NCBI GenBank assembly: GCA_021229015.1 | Contig: CM037792.1 | Span: 42,099,537 to 42,163,536, forward strand | Length of the DNA stretch: 64,000 bases | Source: Solen grandis | Taxonomy: Eukaryota; Mollusca; Bivalvia; Adapedonta; Solenidae | Direction of reading: 5' to 3' | In this document: positions 36,901 through 48,900 of the stretch, one piece after another | Layout: the number at the start of each line of letters is the position of its first letter | Position numbering within the stretch: position 1 is the first letter of the stretch | Made by a program: the position numbers and the translations under genes | The notes under the pieces: generated by a model | Told to the model about the DNA's origin: nothing | The model's input: the letters and a program-made list of their open reading frames with translations, nothing else | The model's database searches: none

Positions 36901-39900
36901 ACGGACACACGGACGACGGACAAAAGGCGATCAGAAAAGCTCACCTTGAGCACGTTGTGCTCAGGTGAGCTAAAAATGGGAATAACTCCTGACCTAATTG
37001 ATGAATCTCAGCCATAATCAAACTCAATCGAGACCTTATGGTCATAAGCATTGCCATAAAGTTTGAAGATGATTGCTCAAAAGATGAAGATGCTAGAGTG
37101 TAAACAACTTGAAATATGGCATTTTTTGAATATTAAAAGGGGCATAACTCCTGACCTAATTGATGAATCTCAGCCATAATCGAACTCAATCGAGACCTTA
37201 TGGTCATAAGCATTGCCATAAAGTTTGAAGAGGATTGCTCAAAAGATGAAGATGCTAGAGTGTAAACAACTTGAAATATGGCATTTTTTGAATATTAAAA
37301 GGGGCATAACTCCTGACCTAATGGTACGATATCAGCCATAATCAACTTGGCCGGATTTTATGGTTATAAACATTGTTAAAGTTTAAGATAATTGCTCATG
37401 AAATGAAGATGCTAGAGTGCAAACAATGTGAAATCTGGCTTTTTTGAATTTTAAAAGGGGCATAACTCCTGACCTAATGTTCCGATATCAGCCATAATCG
37501 AACTTGGCCGAGATTTTATGGTTATAAACATTGTTTTAAAGTTTGAAGATAATTGCTCATAAAATGAAGATGCTAGAGTGCAATCAAACAAATTGTGGAC
37601 GACGGACGGACGACGGACATTCATCGATCCTAAAAGCTCATCCTGAGCACACGTGCTCAGGTGAGCTAAAAAAGTGACCCCTGGGGCAGGCCTAATTTTG
37701 ACCCCAGGGCCATAATTTTAACAATCTTGGTAATGGTCCATAAGATGATGCTACACGCCAAATATCTAAACTCCAGGCCTTATACTTTCTTACAAGAAGA
37801 TTTTTAAGGTTTTCTTATCATAACTCTATGTAAAATCATGTGACCCCTAGGGCGGGGCCAATTTTGACCCCCTCACCGCGTGAGTTTGAAACACGGCAGG
37901 GTCATTCGGATTTTCATGTGAGGAAGCCTTCCAGCTGGCTTGCGGTAGGTCGGTGGTTGTACCCGGATGCCTCCGTGCATTCGGGGTTTTCCTCCACCTT
38001 AATTAGCTGGACGTCGCTATATGACTGCAATACTGTCGAAGCGATGGTAAACTCAAATAGTCAAGTCAAGTCAAGTCAATTTTGACCCCAGTGTCATTAT
38101 TTGAACAATCTTGATAGAGAGTCATAAGATCATGCTACATACCAAAAATCAAAAGGCTAGGCCTTGTGGTTTCGGAGAAGAAGATTTTTAAAATTTTCAT
38201 TTTTAAAATCTATTTTTAGCTCCTGTGACCTAGATTTTTGACCAATCAAAATACTTTTAACAACTTTGGTAAAGGGCCCTATAATGAACATTCCTGTGAA
38301 GTTTTATCAAAATCCAGTGAGTAGTTTAGAAGGAGATGTTGTTTAAAGACATTGTTGACGACGGACGCACGGATGACGGACAAAAGGTGATCACAAAAGC
38401 TCACCATGGGCACGTTGTGCTCAGGTGAGCTAAAAATAGACCCCAATTCTGACCTCTTAGTTTGACCTTGTCCTTTGAGCTACAGACCTGGAGAATGCGT
38501 GCAAAACACTGCCTTATGGTGGTAAGCATTTCTGCCAAGTAATTTCAAAATTCATCAAGGAATGTCAGTTATACAGCAGATAAAAAAAAGACCCCATTTT
38601 TGACCTTTGAACTGTAAGTGTGACCTTGACCTTGAAGCTAGAGACCTGGGGATCACAAGCTACACATCATCTCATGATGGTGAACATTTCTGCCAAGTTA
38701 TTTCAAAATCTATCCAGGAATGTCAGAGTTCTGGAGTGGAAACGAAATCCGGACGGACAGACGGACAGTTCAATTACAATATGCCCACCTTTGGAGGCAT
38801 AAAAAAATTTAAACATAATTTCATAAGACCACAGTGCAATATGTTCCTAACTTAATTAAACTTGTAAGTGTTGCTTAACGCTTATTATGTAAGGATACTA
38901 AAATATCACCATAGTGTACTTGTGAGTTATAAATGCTGTACACATTAAATAAGTAACATGCAATGAAAATATGGCAGTCTAAGGCAATACCTTTTGTCTC
39001 TCAGTAACAACTGTATCTATATGTTTCTTCAGGTTCTCCCTTTTTAATCTGTAAAAAGAAATAAATGTTACTCCTGATAAAATGAAGTCTAGTAAAGTAA
39101 CTCAAAAATGAAGCAGAAAATGAGCAACCAGAGCTCTTGATCTCCTTTTTTCAGTGCCAATATTGGGCATCACTCTCCCAGCCAAAAAGTATGTTTTTCC
39201 CCCCATTTTCAAGCAAATTCCCCTACAATCAAAAATGGAAGAGCTCATATAAATAGCAAGAATGGTCAAGTGGTAGATCGTTGTACAGCTGTACTGTATT
39301 ATACTGGTTGATTTACATCTCACTTTTAACCAATAAATCTACTAGACAGGAACTACTTTATACATTTCATTAATATAATTATTGTATTTATGTTCAGCAA
39401 AAATTGCCTAAAATTCCCAAAACAGGGGAAAAAACGACATGAAATTTCCTCCTCCTGAAGGTAGAGGCAACAGAGAGAGAGCCCTGGCAACCATAAATAA
39501 ATATTTACACTCCTGTATCCCACCTCGTCTTCATGTAATGTGAGTAAAGGACATTAGAGGATGAACATGATTCTTCTATAGCCCCCACTTCTGTGATATT
39601 ACTCATATCATTTCAGTCACTTAAATGTTTCTGTTAACTCCTAGAATCAATGTAAGATCCCCCTATTTATTGTGCGTAAGTTTACATACCTGTTGAAAGC
39701 CTGCTTGTCTTTGTGTTTCTTCTGTAGATTTTTCATCTCCTCTTTTGTTTGAGCATCCATTCTTTTGGTAAGATCTTTAACTTCTTGGTCATGTATAGCC
39801 TGAACAAAAACATAAATATATAAAAATTGACCATTCACAGTGGAAATATTAAAACTTATTTGGTGGGTTATGAATTACTGACCAGTCACTAACTTTCAAT

Positions 39901-42900
39901 TATACTTATCCATTCAGTTATCAAATTTGACACATCCCATGATAAACTAGTTGATTTAAAAGGTAAGTTGTGCATTTCAATGAGGAGGTCATTTATGCAA
40001 AGTAAGATAAAATTCTAAAATTATTGGTTATTGTAGTACAGTATTAGTAACTCACATATAAAGGGAGATAGCCCATGTCAGAATAAATCTGAAACAGTAT
40101 TTGGGTTATCTTCCCATAATAATCACAGTAGAACCTTGCCAAACTGAACATCATTATACTGAATTCCTCACCATTTCGAAGTTTATTTTCGGTCCCAATT
40201 TCTTCCCTTCTTATTTTAACTAAAAATAAAATGTTTCATCCGAAATTTGCTATTTCGATTTTTTTTAGCTATTTCAAAGTAAAAATCCTGGTCCCGAGGT
40301 CGCAATTTGTGTACATTTTCAATTTTTATTTCGAAGTCAAATTTCATAAATTTTCGTGAATTATCATCCTTATTATCAATCGTATCCGGGTCAGTAACCA
40401 AGTTTATTTTGCGGAGGCACCTGGAGTGATGGCTCAGGCAAGTTTTTCACACGTTTTTTCGAGATTGGGTTGGGCAACGTGTGTCCCATCGGAAATGTTG
40501 ATTATTGCTAATTGATATCTGACAGGTTGCATAATATGCATGTGCCAGCAGATAAACCCAGGTGTCAGATCTTTAGTACATTCCATTTCATCGCGTTTGT
40601 CACCAGCATACGACGCTACCTGAAGCAGCAGATCGACGGTAAAAATATGTATCATTGTTTGACATGGTAGAATGATTATGTTCATCAGAAGCATCTAAGT
40701 AAATCATGATGTATTTTCATTACTTTTCATAACCTGCAAATAAACGTACACCTAATAGGTGGCCTTCACAGCATAACGATTTCCACAATATGCACCGGTA
40801 ATGAAAACGCAGACATGCACGCTCACAAACTGAAATTTCCATCAGATTTTTAATCTGAATAATCGTTATTTCGAAGTTTTCTGCTTGGTCCCTAGGACTT
40901 TGATTTAATGTATATACATCTATCTGTGGGTCTCCTTTTCAGTGGATAAATTTTGTTTAGGCACTTTTTATAGATGGTTCTGAGGTGCTCATTTGTGCCA
41001 TTTGAAAATTTATTTCAGAAGAATTCTTCTGCAGTGTTTTAATCAAGTTGTTGATGACAGACTACAGACAACAACAGTTGTTGATGACAGACTACAGACA
41101 ACAACAGATGTTGATGATAGAGGATGATCACAATATCTCTGCATGAAAGAAAAGCTAACAAGAGCTGTCAGGGAGACAGTGCGCTCGACTATTCTCAGTG
41201 CTTTATAGTATATAAAAAAAATATCCTGCTGAATCTGTCAAGGGCCATATATCTGTCAAAATACATGATAGGGTCTGCTCTTTTCTACCCATTGCATTTA
41301 TGTTGCTGAACAAGTATACAAAGTATCAAAGCAATGACATGACTTTGAAATATTTATGGGTGTATTTTTATATGGTCAAAAAGGGGAATAATTCTGTTAA
41401 AATCCATGCTAGAGTTATGGGTCTTGGTCAGTGAGCTACAATTATGACCTTAAATACATTTGTAAAGTTTCAAGTGACTACCTTGGTGGTTGTGGAGATT
41501 GAATTTGCACCCTAAATCTTGACTAGAAATTTCTAAGTTCACAAAGGGGAATAATTTAGTAAAAATCCATGCTTGGTCAGTGAGCTAAAATTATGATCCT
41601 AAATACATTTCTAATGTTTCAAATGAATACCTTAAGTGATTGTTGAGATATAAGAAGATAGAAAACTTGCACGCAAAACCTTAACCTTGAGTGTTGCACC
41701 GACCCTGACGCCAACCCTGACACCACGGTGAGTAGGATAGCTCTCACTATTCTTTGAATAGTCGAGCTAAAAAGGAAGAGTTTGATTATTTTGGCAGAGC
41801 TATAGTTACCATGGCAACTGGTTATACTCGGAGGCACTTACGGTAAGTCGAGATTCATGATCCCTATGATTTTGATCCATAATCTGTCGCAGTGTTTCAT
41901 AGCATGGTCCACTGTGTTTCATGTACACTTCTAGCTCGGCCTTGAACTGATCTGTACACATGGCCACATAAACCTCCGCCTGGGATTTCCTTAAGGCCTT
42001 CAACTGGTATATGGAACACAACAAATAAACATGGCCCCATGGGTTATGGATGTGAGAAAACAAAGAGCATTTTGTATTACACCTGGTCACATAATCTTTA
42101 TACTTACTTCCTATTACTCAAAACTTATCCAGCTAGTCAGATAAACCTGCGTATCGTCATCACATCCCAAATAATAAAAGCAATATAAATTAAAACATAC
42201 TTAGTTATTTCAAAATCGCGGGATCCAGATTTCCGGACATCTAGATTGACAGACAGAGGGCAAACCTATAGTCCCCTCCGGTGTAAACATCGGTAGGGGA
42301 CTAATAATGTAAGAGTGAAAACTGAGGTAGCCTATACTTGATAAGGTAAGTTGATATGAGTTTTATTGATGAAGTTTAAACAATTGATATATCTGTAAAC
42401 ATATTACTGGATAAAGCTGACCTCATGATGATCAAATGCTGTTGTCGGAAATGTTTACTTCTGCTGAGTAGGATTTTCCAAGACCCTTTTATTCACAATA
42501 AGATTTTGCATGCTAGCTCTTTCTCTCATATTTAACAACAAGAGGGCCATGATGGCCCTGAATCGCTCACCTGAGTACCATTGCTTCAACTGATGTCAAG
42601 GTTTTTAAACAGACAAGGATTCTGATATAACTTAATCTAAAACATTTTACCCCTGACAATACTACACACCAAATATCTAAGCAATGGGCCATATGGTTTC
42701 AGAGAAGACTTGGGCGCAGGGTCATTTATCACCGTAGGGCCAAGACTTTGAAAATCTTTGTAATGAACCATTAGATGCTACTACATACCAAAAATCTTAG
42801 CTCTAGGCCTTATTGATTCATAGAAGAAGATTTTTTAAGATTTTCCTATTTAACTCTATGTAAAACAAGTGACCCCTGGTGTGGGGTCATTTATCACCAT

Positions 42901-45900
42901 TGGGCTATGATTTGTACAATCTTGGTAGTGGCCCATAAGATGATGCTACATACCAAATATCTAAGCTCTAGGCCTTATGGATTCATAGAAGAAGATTTTT
43001 TAAGATTTTCCTATATAACTCTGTGTAAAACAAGTGACCCCTGGTGCGGGGTCATTTATCACCATAGGGCTATGATTTGTACAATCTTAGTAGTGGCCCA
43101 TAAGATGATGCTTCATACCAAATATCTAAGCTCTAGGCCTTATGCATTCATGGAAGAAGATTTTTTAAGATTTTCCTATATAACTCTATGTAAAACAAGT
43201 GACCCCTGGTGCGGGGTCATTTATCACCATAGGGCTATGATTTGTACAATCTTGGTAGTGGCCCATAAGATGATGCTTCATACCAAATATCTAAGCTCTA
43301 GGCCTTATGCATTAATGAAGAAGATTTTTTAAGATTTTCCTATATAACTCTATGTAAAACAAGTGACCCCTGGTGCGGGGTCATTTATGACCATAGGGCT
43401 ATGATTTGTACAATCTTGGTAGTGGCCCATAAGATGATGCTACATACCAAATATCTAAGCTCTAGGCCTTATGGATTCATAGAAGAAGATTTTTTAAGAT
43501 TTTTCTATATAACTCTATGTAAAACAAGTGACCCCTGGTGCGGGGTCATTTATCACCATAGGGCTATGATTTATACAATCTTGGTAGTGGCCCATAAGAT
43601 GATGCTACATACCAAATATCTAAGCTCTAGGCCTTGCAGTTTTGCAGAAGAAGATTTTCAAAGTTTGCATTTTTAAAATCTATTTTTAGCTCCTGTGACC
43701 TAATTATGCAATGGACCAGAACCATTTATACAACTTTAGTAGAGCTTCATCCAAGGAACATTCCTGCAAAATATTTTTCAAATTGGCCAAGCCGTTTAGG
43801 AGGAGATGTTGTTTGAAGCAATTGTTGACGCCGGACGCACGCACGGACGCCGGACGCCGGACAAAAGGCGATCAGAAAAGCTCACCTTGAGCACGTTGTG
43901 CTCATGTGAGCTAAAAAGAGGGGAGAAAAAAAAAGGTTCCTTAGACAATGTTACACAATACAAATGTGTTTCTTCACAGTATTTTGGGTTAGGGTTAGGT
44001 ATCCCATCCCCAAAACCTAAGTTTAAACCCAAAACGTTCATATCTGGGTTTAATGACCACCTACAAAGAATGAGATGACTAGGTAGAGGGAGGACACAGA
44101 TATATACAGATGAGCCCTTACCTTCTCCTCTTGATCCCTCATCAGCTGGGCCCACTCTATGTCATTCTGTGCCTGGATCTGCTCCACAGTGCCCCACTTG
44201 CCTGCCTTTTTAGGTTCTTGGCATGGGCCTTCTCCAGCGCCACTTTCTCCTTCAGCTGGGCTGCCACCAGTTTCTCCTCCTGGCTCCCATGAATTTCTCT
44301 CATGTTGTCTCGAGCCTGTCATATAAAAACCCCAATGACAATGAAGGCATCATATGATACATCCACTTCATATCACTGACTAGACTTGTTGCTGAGGGGG
44401 ATTATTGCCCCAAGTATATTGATTTAATTAAAAATCATTAAAATAAATAGAAAAAAAGGCCATTTTGAGTTTCTTTGACCTCTAAAGATAATAAACTTTT
44501 TTTGACAGGGCAGCACACAATTCCTGTAATATCATTATTGAGATGGGGACATCAAATTTTTGTTTGCAGGAGGTATAAGAAACCAAAAACAAACCTGATA
44601 TATCACTAAATGGTGATGAATACACCCAGCATATTGCTTTAACACAGAAAAGAAAGCATCATCAAATGCAACATTACAAGATATTTGCAATTATTATTGT
44701 AGTTTATTTACATAGGTTTCTGTTTCAAGTAAATCCTTTTAAAAATTTTTAAGTGAAGCTTCAGAAAAAAGGGAGAAAGTAAAAACAAAAACAAAAATAA
44801 GAGCACGGCATGAAGGTGCCAACGCTCGTCTGTTTTGTAAACCAATCCATTTCAAAGAAACAATGAGGGATATTGTTATTACCGCCATCCAAGTCAATAT
44901 GTCTACTATTGGACCTGTCTACTATGGGTCCAATAATGTGTAGCTTTATGGGCTGCCAGTGTTGGCATTAATAATGATTTAGTGATTGGTAGACCTAAAA
45001 TGTAAAAATAGTAAATTTGAATAGTTAAGTTATGGTCAAGGTTAACATTTTTTTTTTTTTTTTAAATATTTCAAAAATAGGTCAAAGGTCAAGGTCAAAA
45101 GTCCAAAAGTGTAACATTGATGAAAAGGTCTTGCTACAAGGAATGCACATATGAAATATCAGTGCCCTGTTGACAACGATTCTGAAATAACAGGCATTTT
45201 AAAGTTTTCAAAAGTTACAGAAAAATAAGGTCAAAGGTCAAGGTCAATAGGTGAAATATTTGCATATGTCTTGATAGGTCTTGTCAAGATGAATATGCAT
45301 AACAAAAATTAAAGTTGCATATCGAATTGTAGAGCAGTTGTGGCCAACGTTAAGATTCTGGACGACGACTAACGATGACGGATAAGGACAATGACAACGC
45401 GGACGCCAGAGTTATGACAATAGCTCGTATTTTTTTCTTCAAAAAACAAGACAAGCTAATCAATCAGAGTTATGTTTATTGAACATTAGGCACATCAAGT
45501 ACTCTCAATCTAACTATATTAAAACATCAAGTAAATCCCTTTGATAGTTTCCAAGTTATGCTCCAGGCAAAAAAAACTAGCTATCACTGAAGGTGATTAA
45601 TACCCCCGCAAAATACTTTAATGCAGGAGAAGCCAGACTTCAGGCAGAGCATAGATAAGAACCTGTATACATAGTATATTGGTTGTGATAGTAATAAGTA
45701 AGTAAAGTTTTTATTTAAAGTTGATAGAGAGTCAATAATGGTTGTTTGTCACAGTAGTTTAAAAATATAAGGTTACAGTTCTTGGACACTGCACTTCTCC
45801 TAGTTGCCATCTGTTTACATTTTAAGTTTCAAGTATATACCATGTATAATATTCGAGTTATGTTCAGGACAAGAAAAACAAGGAAAAGTAACAAAGGGAA

Positions 45901-48900
45901 ATAACTCTGTAATTACTCTAGATAGAGTTATGGTTCTTGTGCACTGCACTTCCTCATACTGTGGTTGACCATTGTATGAAATTGTTTTGAAATCCAACCA
46001 GTAGTTTACAAGTTATACTCTGGACAAGGAAAAGTAACAAGGGCAATAACTCTGTAATTCCTATAGATAGAGTTATGGTTCTGTGCACTGCACTTCCTCT
46101 ATTGTGGTTGACCATTGTATGAAATTGTTTTGAAATCCAACCAGTAGTTTACAAGTTATACTCTGGACAAGGAAAAGTAAAAAGGGCAATAACTCTGTAA
46201 TTACTCTAGAGTTATGGTTCTTGTGCACTGCACTTCCTCATATTGTGGTTGACCATTGTATGAAATTGTTTTGAAATCAAACTTGTACTTTTCAAGTTAT
46301 GCTCCGGACAAGGAAAAGTAACAAAGGGCAATAACTCTGTAATAAGTCAAGATGGAGTTATGGTTCTTGTGCACTGCACTTCCTCTCCATGTGCTTGATC
46401 ATTGCATGAAGTTGTATTGAATTCCAACTTGTGGTTTTCAAGTTATGCTCTGGACAAGGAAAATGCAACGGACCGCTGGACCGACCGACCGACCGACCAA
46501 CCGACCGACCGACCGACCACTGGGTGACTCCTATATACCCCCCCAAATTTTGTTTCGGGGGTATAATAAAATCAGTACCAATAAATAAACAAAAAGCCCA
46601 AACTCTGTTATAATACATCCCAACCAACAAACTCTGCCGCAGTAGTTACCTCCCCTTACAGTTGTCTATAACCACTGCCACCAGAAGTAGATTTCAGCTG
46701 ATATAGGCCGGATTTACTTTTATCACTTATGACTAGTTTTGAATATATCATATCAGTTTCGTTATATTTCACGAAAATAACATTCATGATTTCGAGAAAA
46801 GTAAAAAATCAAATCATATAACATTATTTTATAAAATTATAAATGTTGGTCACATGGTTTCAACTATCATCACGTGACTTGTGTGATGGCAGTGGTTAAA
46901 GTAACGTAGCTTGACGTAACCAGTGCGCGGAGTTTGCCCAACCAAATGTACTGGTAATATGCACAACTTAGCTTGATCCCACCTTAATATGCAATAGGCA
47001 TGATCAAACTTAATACTAATCAATTATGTAAAGTTTCATTCAATTCAAGCCATTATTTTTAAGATGAAGTACAAACTAGATCGTGTCTAAAGACAGACAG
47101 AGTGACAGACAATATCATTCCAGTATATCCCCAAATTTGTAGCAGGGGGTATACAAACACTGTTGATTACTAAGGAAGAAAATTCACTGACTGCCCCTAT
47201 GAATGTTCCCTGCTAATTTTATGCCATAGGAACACTAATAAAACAATTTCAGCATTCCCAGGGGTATGGAAACTTAAAGAATTTAAAGAAATATTTATTG
47301 ATTTTACTAACAAACTGCCATCACAGTCAATATCACCATTCATCACAGTCAATATCACCATTCATCACAGTCAATATCACCATTTATCACAGTCAATATC
47401 ACCATTCATCACAGTCAATATCACCATTTATCACAGTCAATATCACCATTCATCACAGTCAATATCACCATTCATCACAGTCAATATCACCATTCATCAC
47501 AGTCAATATCACCATTTATCACAGTCAATATCACCATTCATCACAGTCAATATCACCATTCATCACAGTCAATATCACCATTTATCACAGTCAATATCAC
47601 CATTCATCACAGTCAATATCACCATTTATCACAGTCAATATCACCATTCATCACAGTCAATATCACCATTTATCACAGTCAATATCACCATTCATCACAG
47701 TCAATATCACCATTCATCACAGTCAATATCACCATTTATCACAGTCAATATCACCATTTATCACAGTCAATATCACCATTCATCACAGTCATTATCACCA
47801 TTTATCACAGTCAATATCACCATTTATCACAGTCAATATCACCATTTATCACAGTCAATATCACCATTTATCACAGTCAATATCACCATTTATCACAGTC
47901 AATATCACCATTTATCACAGTCAATATCACCATTTATCACAGTCAATATCACCATTTATCACAGTCAATATCACCATTTATCACAGTCAATATCACCATT
48001 TATCACAGTCAATATCACCATTTATCACAGTCAATATCACCATTTATCACAGTCAATATCACCATTTATCACAGTCAATATCACCATTTATCACAGTCAA
48101 TATCACCATTTATCACAGTCAATATCACCATTCATCACAGTCAATATCACCATTTATCACAGTCAATATCACCATTTATCACAGTCAATATCACCATTTA
48201 TCACAGTCATTATCACCATTCATCACAGTCAATATCACCATTTATCACAGTCAATATCACCATTTATCACAGTCATTATCACGCATCAGGTTCCAACAAA
48301 ACTGAAAAATCAAAATTCCCTGACTTTTCCCTGACCAAAATCAAAATTCCCTGACCAAATTAAGCGCAAATCCAGTGGCAAATACAGATCTTCCAAAACT
48401 AAGTCACTTTTAGATATTTTTTTATTTTCAAACATGAAATGATGGTGTGCCAGTTGGATGCTATAGGGAACTTATTTAATATTATACAAATCTGACAATT
48501 CAAACTGACTGAAAAAAGCTAAATGGAAGAAACTGCCTTGGCCTTTCCTTATTATAATCCTCCTGCTGTTTGGTCAACATTCCTTGATTGTAAAATTCCC
48601 TGACTTTTTCCGAATTTCCAAATTTCCCTGACCAATTTCAGATTTCCCTGACTTTTCCCTGACCTTGAAAAAAAATCATTTTTCCCTGACTTTTCCCTGA
48701 CCGTGGGAACCCTGCGCATCACCAACATTTACCTTCTCATTCTTCTTCCTCAGTATCTCCAGGTCCTTGTCTCTGTTCTTCAGGGCCTTGAAGAAGCTCT
48801 TCTCTTCTTTAGCTCACTCAGTGGTGTTGGTTGGAAACATCACTTTAATAAAAAAGGGGAAAAATTTTTTTTTTTTATATACACTGGAAATATACACAGC

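Larger units (their letters stand above)
30811..37670 (+). mobile_element. H1 element, nest level 2
   Basis: 5' end AAGAGGGCCAAGATGGCCCT with GCTCACCTGAG following; 3' CTCAGGTGAGC at 37656-37666. Left flank AACTCTATGTAAA and right flank AAGTGACCCCTGGGGCAGG rejoin into the repeat unit of the level 1 array. The core unit carries GGGGCATAACTCCTGACC and AAGATGCTAGAGTGTAAAC. Confidence 0.75.
30193..38435 (+). mobile_element. H1 element, nest level 1
   Basis: 5' end ACAAGAGGGCCATGATGGCC with GCTCACCTGAG at 30231-30241; exact complement CTCAGGTGAGC at 38420-38430, in the 3' hairpin before CTAAAAATAG. The flanks rejoin into H6 core text (GTTATAGAACAGACACTAA followed by AATAGACCCCAATTCTGACC). The core array has units with AACTCCAGGCCTTATG. 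Confidence 0.75.
29509..38795 (+). mobile_element. Nest of DINE/HINE-like elements (outermost family H6)
   Basis: The outermost element begins near ACAAGATATGTCACAGGATG (29509) and ends near the GGACGGACAGACGG box, CCCACCTTTGGAGGCATAA (38795). Its subterminal halves ATGCCCCCGAAG and CTTTGGAGGCAT pair at 10 of 12 positions. Its core text (GTGACCTTGACCTTG, TACAGACCTGGG) appears on both sides of the inserted elements. It fills almost the whole 9.75 kb intron between the exons at 29154 and 38991. Confidence 0.75.

Noticed and set aside
38607..38855. 82-aa open frame
   Set aside because: It lies in H6 core sequence (GTGACCTTGACCTTG) and the GACGG box; not a gene.
42907..43676. 141-aa and 91-aa repetitive open frames
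   Set aside because: They come from the 165-base tandem core of an H1 element; the length is a multiple of three and the peptide repeats exactly with the DNA.
43984..44000. Telomere-like GGGTTAGGGTTAGG
   Set aside because: Only two to three units inside an intron; no array.
47298..48305. 335-aa open reading frame, the longest in the window
   Set aside because: It is a translation of the 22-base minisatellite; a repeat length not divisible by three and a stop-free unit keep all frames open.
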